Below the pieces are notes generated by a model that did no database searches, was not told the origin of the DNA, and worked only from the letters and a program-made list of their open reading frames with translations. DNA of 64,000 nucleotides. It comes from Gigaspora rosea. Taxonomy: Eukaryota > Glomeromycota > Glomeromycetes > Diversisporales > Gigasporaceae. Position numbers and translations under genes: made by a program. Of this stretch, positions 58,154 through 64,000 are shown one piece after another. Position 1 is the first letter of the stretch, and each line of letters opens with the position of its first letter. Location of the stretch: contig QKWP01000199.1 of NCBI GenBank assembly GCA_003550325.1, positions 50,514 to 114,513 on the forward strand. The letters run 5' to 3'.

Positions 58154-58705
58154 ATGCCTAGAAGTGATAAAAAAAATCGTACATGTGCTTGTTGTGGATA
58201 TACTTTTACAAGACCAGAAAAACTTCGCAAGCATTATAAAAGCAAAAAAAATCAATGCAATATACCATTTGCCCGAACCCAAGTATCCAAACAGGGCTAT
58301 CTCTTCATTTCTAAATCTGGTTCAAACTCAGCAATCCAAGCCTCTTCCTCACAGAACAAAGTTCAAGAGGGGGCCCAAGTTCAAAAAGCCAGCCCAGGCC
58401 CGGCGACCCAAGCCTATAGAGAAGAAATATCCTCTGAGCAGAATAAAATCCAAGAGAATGATATAGTATTTGTGAAAAAAAGTTATGACCCGGCCAGACC
58501 ACATAAAAGTCTCAAAAATAAGTCCGTATGGGAAGGAAAAATTCCAGCAGACAATAATTCAGCATATGCTTTTAATAAACAGCAAGACAATCAAACAGCA
58601 TATGCCGATGCCCCATATATGCCCCAACTCATGGACTCAACACACAAAGCAATTACCAATATACTCAAAGAAGAGCTCTACAAAAAGGAACAAATAAAAA
58701 CATAA
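58154..58705 (+). CDS. C2H2 zinc-finger protein of the Polinton-like element
   Basis: 183 residues from the ATG at 58154. A single C2H2-type finger lies at the N-terminus: 'CACCGYTFTRPEKLRKH' followed by a terminal Cys within ten residues. The remainder is a polar Gln/Ser/Pro-rich linker ('SAIQASSSQNKVQEGAQVQ') with no further domain. The ATG follows directly on a 'ggtgagacttaataatatc' leader. It lies upstream of the polymerase on the same strand, and similar fingers begin many polymerases of this element class, so it may be the polymerase's own N-terminal part or a separate DNA-binding protein. Family membership is by context. Confidence 0.55.
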   Translation: MPRSDKKNRTCACCGYTFTRPEKLRKHYKSKKNQCNIPFARTQVSKQGYLFISKSGSNSAIQASSSQNKVQEGAQVQKASPGPATQAYREEISSEQNKIQENDIVFVKKSYDPARPHKSLKNKSVWEGKIPADNNSAYAFNKQQDNQTAYADAPYMPQLMDSTHKAITNILKEELYKKEQIKT

Positions 58706-58939
58706 TTAGTTATAGAAAGCACATACGCAAAATATAAATATAAAGGAGAAGGTGATGCTATGGACAAAGCGAATTATGAACTTAGTCTGACCCATTCATA
58801 TCATAGAGGAAAACAACATATTCTTCTTTAAGAAAATGATATAGACCCATATTTAATTCAATCTGTAGAAGAAATTGATATACAAATTGAGAATCACTTA
58901 AAAGAGGAGTCCGGTAAAATTCTTTTTAGAATAGAAAAT

Positions 58940-61900
58940 ATATTTATTGAATCCTATACCTACCGTCGAACTAATGGAGGTTCCTATATTTCTACTCCTA
59001 AAAAAGCTCGCCAATACAAAGTGCACAATTAATCCAGACAATTTTGATATTATAGATCTGGCTACGGGCAAGCCCACAGATAATTGTCTTAAAAGTGCAT
59101 TAGGATGTTATTTTGCAGATAAGGATGAAATTATAGACCACTTGGGAAGACGTATATATAGGGCAAAAGTCTTCAAAAATATTTAGATATCGTCAAGCTA
59201 GATGGGATTCCTATGCCCACACCTATCTGCTCACGTATATTTAATAAGATTAAAGAAATGAATCCGGATATTTCTATTAATGTCTGGGAATGGAAAGAAT
59301 AATCAGCAACTCCCAAACTGGTAATAGCCAGCAAGAACTATAATAGACAACATATTATATATCTCATGGTTCTTACAGATATTACCAAATCTGAGGACAT
59401 TAAATACGGGAAAAAAATCATTTTCTTTGGATCAAAAATCCAGATGGATTGGTTTATAAAGATAATGCCAAAAAAGTTAAAAAGTATCTATGTAACCGAT
59501 GCTTTCATAGCTTTCAGTCAGAAAAATCTCTAGCATATCACCAAGGGCACTGTTTCAGCTTAGGAGAGGCCACCCAAAGAGTCACTTTACCTACTAAGGG
59601 GGTTAATGACTTTGAAGCATCCAAGAACTATAGCCGAATGATTAATGCCCCATATGTAATTATAGCCGACTTCGAGGCAGACAACAAGAAATGCAATGAA
59701 GAATATGGAGGACAAATGCAAAAACTCGCCAAGCAAAAAGCTAATAGCTTTTGTTATTTAGTTCATTGGTTCGATACTGGAGATGTATGGGGGCCTTTCC
59801 TATATTAAGGAGAAAACACTACACAAGAATTTGTTCGAAGAATTGATAAGGAGTTGGTCGAAATCAATAAGGTCTTGGCTATTAAGCATGACCGAATTGT
59901 GACAGAAAAAGATAAAAAAAAATTTGCCGAGGTAGATACCTGTTGGATTTGTAAAGATAAATTCGATGAAGAGAATAATAAGGTCTGGGACCACTGTCAT
60001 ATAACAGGTAAGTTCCGAGGACCTGCCCACAATACCTGTAACCACAAACTCCAAATCGAAGCATGGAAACTCCTATCCCAGTTGTCTTCTATAACTTCCG
60101 GGGCTATGACTCCCACTTGGTTTGTGAATCTGTTGGAAAATCTGTTAATGCATACCAAATAACAGTTATTGCAGAGACTTTTGAGAGATATAAAATGATG
60201 AAGATAGGACAGTTAAAATATATAGATAGCAAGCAATTTATGAATAATAGCTTGGCAAATCTTACGAAAAATTTAGGTGCTGACCACCCTATTACAAGCT
60301 GGCACTTTAAAGACTATTCTTCAGAACAAATAGCTTTAGTTTTACGTAAAGGAGTTTATCCCTATGACTATATCGATTCACAAGATAAATTCTTAGAAAC
60401 TAAACTTCCTTTATTCGAAGAATTTCATAGCACTCTTAGTAGTAAAATCACACAAGCGGATTATGAACATGCCCAAAAAGTATGGAAAGAATTTAACTGC
60501 CAGAATTTGGGTGAATATCATGATATCTATCTTAAGACTGATGTACTTAGCCTAGCAGATATCTGGACCCAATTTCAAAAAACATGTATGCAATATTATG
60601 AGCTCGATCCCAGTCACTATGTATCTGCACCTGCACTAGCTTGGGATGCAATGCTTAAAATGACCAGAGTTAAAATTGAGCTTTTTACAAATATGGCAAT
60701 GCATGATTTTATAGAAAAAGCCAAGCGTGGAGGTATAGCTATAGCATGTAAACGATATTTCAAGGCTAATAATCCTAAAATGGGTAACACATTTAACCCA
60801 TCTAAGCCCACAAAATGGATCTCATATGTTGATGCCAATAATCTTTATGGCTGGGCCATGAGCCAGTATTTGCCTATAGGAAATTATCAATGGGAAGCAA
60901 GTCGGGAATATTTGCTTAAGAATCCTGAAATGCAAAAAAAATATCTTAATAAGATTCTTAATACCGAATCAAATACCAAAAAAGGATATTACCTAAATAT
61001 TAAGGTGCACTTCCCTCTAAAAACTCATGACTATTTGAGTGACCTTCCTCCAGCCGTAGAGAATATGGCTGTAGGTAAAAATATGTTGTGCCCCTATACT
61101 ACAGAGCTTGTAGATAACTTGGATGGAGGACGGTTTTTAGCAACAAAAAAATTAGTACCCCATCTTGGACCATGAAAAGATTATGTTATCCATTACCAAG
61201 AACTCCAATATTACGCAAAATTGGGTATGGTTGTAGATGAGGTAACAGAAATCTTATCTTTCGACCAAACTAATGGGCTTGCCCCTTATATAGCCTTTAA
61301 TACAAAAAAGTGTCAAGGTGCTAAGAACGCTTTTGAGAAAGATTTCTTTAAGCTCATGAATAACTCAGTATATGGCAAAACTATGGAAAATGTTCGCAAA
61401 TACCAAGACGTCAAGCTCATGACTATGAACAATGATCAAGATGAAAAGAAGTTTATTAAGCAGATCCGTAAACCCTCTTTCAAATATGCCAGACAGCTGG
61501 GAAATACACTTGTAGGGGCACATATGGGAAAAGCCACTGTAACTCTCAACAAGCCCATTATTGTCAGAGCATTAGTTCTGGGTCTTAGCAAGCTTTTAAT
61601 GTATCGCTTCTGGTATGGATATGTAAAAGAGAGATATGGTGATAAAGCTATACTTGGATATATGGATACAGACTCATTCATATTTATAGTTGAAACTGAG
61701 GATATCTATAAGGACATAGCAGAGTGACCTGATCTTTTTGATCTTAATGAACTAAGACTATTGGGCTTTTCAAAGATGAGACTCCCGGCAATGTAATCTC
61801 AGAATTTTATCATATCCGGGCCAAGTCATACCACTATGTCTTAGCAGATAAGTCTACAAAGTCTAAGCATAAAGGAGTTAGTAAAAAAGGTATAGATGAG

Positions 61901-62254
61901 ATGGCTAAAAATACTAATCCAGAGAATAATTCACCTATGACACAAGTTTATCGAAACTGTCTATTTGGTAATAAAGTATTCTATGCCAAAAATATAGGTA
62001 TCCGGTCAAAGAATCATATATTATCTTTAGTCGAATCAGAAAAGAAGGCCCTATGCCCAATCGATACTAAGCGCTGGATCTTATCAGATGGAATTACCTC
62101 TTTGCCATATTTTCATTGGCGTAATAAAGCTTATAAGAATATGGTCAAGACTGGTATACCCCATGAAGAGGCCGAAAAAAGAGCTATAAGAGCCAAGCAC
62201 CCAGAGAAGTATCAAAACAAATATACGTCTCACATAGCTAGCTCATCGCCATAA
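58940..62254 (+). pseudogene. protein-primed family B DNA polymerase (DNA_pol_B_2 type), fossil
   Basis: Parts in order: an N-terminal region like those of Polinton/adintovirus polymerases ('DIIDLATGKPTDNC', about 59050); a zinc finger 'CNRCFHSFQSEKSLAYH' (59490); exonuclease-region wording 'YVIIADFEAD' (59655); an endonuclease VII-like zinc motif 'CWICKDKF' with 'DHCHITGKFRG' (59940-60020); 'VFYNFRGYDSHLV' (60085); 'YHDIYLKTDVLSLADIW' (60515); the palm with 'YVDANNLYGWAMSQ' (60825) and 'LMNNSVYGKTMEN' (61350); and 'YMDTDSF' (61660). A C-terminal stretch runs to 62254. The copy is broken, by something like five or more interruptions, and is not expected to give one protein. The enzyme would copy the element's own linear DNA from a protein primer. 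Confidence 0.8.
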
Positions 62255-62310
62255 ACTAGACTATTGATACTGTATATATAGCAGACCATATACTAACTTA
62301 AAATATTCTC

Positions 62311-62400
62311 ACTGCCTTCTTGCAATGCTTGCTCGAAGCCAAATATAAATAGTCAAAATATATTTGTTATCAATATATTTTTTTTCGAGCTTGCAAGCCT
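62311..62400. repeat. duplicated gene-end segment, copy 1
   Basis: 'ctgccttcttgcaatgcttg', 'aaatataaatagt', 'aaaatatatttgtta' and 'cgagcttgcaagcc' match 62990-63080 in order. The second copy includes the end of the small frame at 62822-63040, so this one may be the stub of a deleted duplicate of that frame. Confidence 0.7.
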
Positions 62401-62544
62401 CTTTTCTCATAAATTCGAAAAGAGAAAATTTGGTTAACAAATTAATTCTGGCTTCGAGTGATTTATCACGAAAAGGCAGTATTATTATTTGAGTTGGTAG
62501 TACATGACCCCAGGTCACAATATCATGTGACTAATGCGCCCTAG

Positions 62545-62790
62545 TGACATGGTGTCCCGGCTTGGCAGTTAGAAAAATATACTGTGTCATTTCTTCTGCG
62601 CAATTAAATCAAGCCCGGACACCGTGTTCAGACTCTACCATATAAGTTTCAGGAGATAAATTTAACTGGATACTAATTTAGCTTCTGCTCAATTTTGATG
62701 AGCTTGGACAAGCTTGTCCAGACTCTACCTAACATGGATACTGTGCCCTGGTGACATGGTGTCCCACCTCGGTAATTAGTTTTTTTAAGA
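62545..62790. repeat. paired short repeats
   Basis: 'tgacatggtgtccc' stands at about 62546 and 62751, each followed by a 'ggcagttag' or 'ggtaattag' word. 'cagactctacc' stands twice between them. These duplicated modules lie in the noncoding right part of the Polinton-like element. Confidence 0.65.
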
Positions 62791-62821
62791 TATTTAATAT
62801 CTATATATATAATACTAAAAA

Positions 62822-63040
62822 ATGGTACGTAAAATATATAATCACCAAGCAAGACTAAGTGAATATTATTCCCAGCATAAAAAGTTAAAAAAGATAGTAA
62901 AATCGTTAGAAGAGACTATAGACTGGATAGAGAATTATATAGAAGAGCAAACCGATCTTGAGTTGGGCAAAATACTATCAGATTCAGACTTGCCTTCTTG
63001 CAATACTTGTGAGCCGGCTCAGCCAGATATAAATAGTTAA
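62822..63040 (+). CDS. small coiled-coil-like protein of the Polinton-like element region
   Basis: 72 residues from the ATG at 62822. A basic start (MVRKIYNHQARLSEYYSQH) is followed by a Lys/Glu-rich amphipathic stretch ('KLKKIVKSLEETIDWIENY', 'EEQTDLELGKI') that could form a coiled coil, and a Cys/Pro tail 'SCNTCEPAQ'. No family is recognised. It reads in the same direction as the polymerase, 570 bases downstream. Its 3' end lies in a segment duplicated at 62311-62400, which supports it being a real, once-duplicated gene rather than a chance frame. Confidence 0.4.
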   Translation: MVRKIYNHQARLSEYYSQHKKLKKIVKSLEETIDWIENYIEEQTDLELGKILSDSDLPSCNTCEPAQPDINS

Positions 63041-63080
63041 AATATATTTGTTACAATATATTTTTTTTGAGCTTGTGAGG
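62990..63080. repeat. duplicated gene-end segment, copy 2
   Basis: Matches 62311-62400; holds the last codons and stop of the 72-residue frame followed by 'aaaatatatttgtta' and a T-run. Confidence 0.7.
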
Positions 63081-63437
63081 CTTTTTCATACAAAAAAAGA
63101 CTACTGTGCCCGACATGCATGTTTAGATTTTTTAATCAATAGCTTGTGATTGTTAGTAGATCGATTTATTTTTGGCCCATACTAATCAATTTATGAATAA
63201 ATAGATCAGCAAATCCAAAACTGTTTTTATATAAAAAGGGTTAGTTGTAAAAAATAAACTATATTTATAAGCCTATTTTCTCACAAGTGAACTGGCTCAA
63301 ATAGACATGTTTACTAATCCAATACCCCAAAACATTTTATATTTTCCTTTTTTCTCATTTTATTCAAAAAAAGAGAATTCAGAAATAAACATTTTTTGAA
63401 CTTGCGGAAAAAACAGATTTATCACGAGAAGCCGGCT

Positions 63438-63543
63438 CACAAGCTCAAAAAAAGAAATCTAGTAATCAATAAAGGGGTTCACTTATTTTCTGCCTTTGAG
63501 TAATTTATCAAGAGAAGGCGAGAATCTAGCAGAAAGAGCTTCT
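63438..63543. repeat. direct repeat flanking the element, copy 2
   Basis: Same order and orientation as 57939-58034: 'cacaagctcaaaaaa', 'agtaatcaat', 'tgcctttgagtaatttatca', 'gaatctagc'. About 5.5 kb separates the two. Confidence 0.75.
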
Positions 63544-63779
63544 ATACAAGAGCTTGAACTGCAAGATCTAGAAAAGTTAACAGTTTTCTCGACAGATAGC
63601 TTTACAACCACTTAATTGCATGCACCGTCCTCGGAAGACGTAGAGTCTAGACCAAATCCCATAACTTTAAAAACCTGGATAGAACTGACGGACAGAATAA
63701 AAAATAAAATCAAGATTTGTTGTAATCTTCGAAAATGCCAACTATGTAGATTTTAAAAAATATATGAAATATTTATCTG

Positions 63780-63975
63780 GAACCTCCTATATATTTTATT
63801 TATCTAGTTCATCCAAAATTTTTTTCCTGTATAATTGGTATATTTGGTATATCCAGTATATCCAGTATAATATATATATCCTATTTATCTAGTTTTTTCT
63901 AAATTTTTTTTCTGTATATCCAATATATCCGGTATATCCAATATAATATATACATTCTATTTAATAAATTATTTT
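63780..63975. repeat. tandem duplication of an ~80-bp TATATCCAGTATATCC unit
   Basis: 'ttatctagtt', 'aaaatttttttc', 'ctgtata' and 'atatccagtatatccagtat' recur as 'ttatctagtt', 'aaattttttttc', 'tgtatatcc' and 'atatccggtatatcc'. The sequence runs to the window end without a gene. Confidence 0.65.
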
Positions 63976-64000
63976 GAAATAATATATTAGATATAAAAAA

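Larger units (their letters stand above)
57744..63545 (+). mobile_element. broken Polinton/adintovirus-like element
   Basis: Fossil of a protein-primed family B DNA polymerase element. Visible parts in order: tandem 'tgagactta' units, one copy of a ~100-bp repeat, a C2H2 zinc-finger frame, the polymerase, a noncoding repeat-rich segment with a small coiled-coil frame, and a second copy of the ~100-bp repeat in the same orientation. No integrase, packaging ATPase, protease or capsid gene is seen in the window, so the assignment rests on the polymerase alone and the real ends may lie elsewhere. It is broken, with roughly five or more interruptions in the polymerase. Protein wording is still well kept, so the insertion is not ancient. 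Confidence 0.6.

Noticed and set aside
58164-58697. Three other frames of 63-100 codons overlapping the zinc-finger frame
   Set aside because: Shadows; only one frame has the C2H2 pattern.

Overview
The window reads as nuclear DNA of an arbuscular mycorrhizal fungus (Glomeromycotina, Rhizophagus-like). The grounds are very AT-rich, gene-poor sequence dense with terminal-inverted-repeat (TIR) elements; GT-AG introns of about 60-170 bases; tyrosine-kinase-like (TKL) kinase copies with the 'MMVMEYAKQGSL' and 'ESDIY' wording of the expanded Rhizophagus kinomes; a MATA_HMG-like protein; and decayed copies of a DDE transposase gene and a LINE whose wording I recall from Glomeromycotina. Species was not tested by any search.

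Layout. 1-10.2 kb: foldback repeats and one 6-8 kb DNA transposon with an intron-bearing DDE transposase gene on the minus strand. 10.6-23 kb: no convincing host gene; short non-autonomous transposons (MITEs), several with exact target-site duplications (hAT-like 8 bp, Mutator-like 9-10 bp, Harbinger-like TWA), a LINE 3' part and pyrimidine-rich low-complexity tracts. 24.1-25.9 kb (+): six-exon gene for an AIG1/GIMAP-type GTPase joined to a Hedgehog-type Hint domain. 29.1-31.7 kb (-): intronless gene for a FolD (methylene-THF dehydrogenase/cyclohydrolase) joined to a HypX-like module (formyl-THF hydrolase-like plus crotonase domains), with two single-base frame breaks as written. 31.8-43 kb: MITEs, a 1.57-kb composite palindrome, a ~100-bp satellite split by a Harbinger-like element with a large hairpin inside, and a tRNA-derived SINE. 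43.3-44.6 kb (+): decayed TKL kinase. 46.1-47.2 kb (-): four-exon Hint gene, a paralogue of the first with its GTPase core gone. 52.1-54.1 kb (+): HMG-box-like gene, then a TKL kinase whose 3' end has been rewritten by a MITE. 57.7-63.5 kb (+): broken Polinton/adintovirus-like element with a protein-primed family B DNA polymerase.

How the genes could work together. In the FolD-HypX protein, FolD would make 10-formyl-THF and the HypX module would use it; bacterial HypX makes CO from that donor for NiFe hydrogenase assembly, a job not expected in a fungus, so this is the most striking locus. The two Hint genes share intron positions and phases and show a GTPase-Hint protein and a nearly bare Hint derivative side by side. 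The kinases and HMG protein belong to expanded signalling and regulatory families of these fungi.

Limits: exon limits come from reading splice sites by eye, TIR and repeat limits are approximate unless a target-site duplication is stated, and no homology search was possible.
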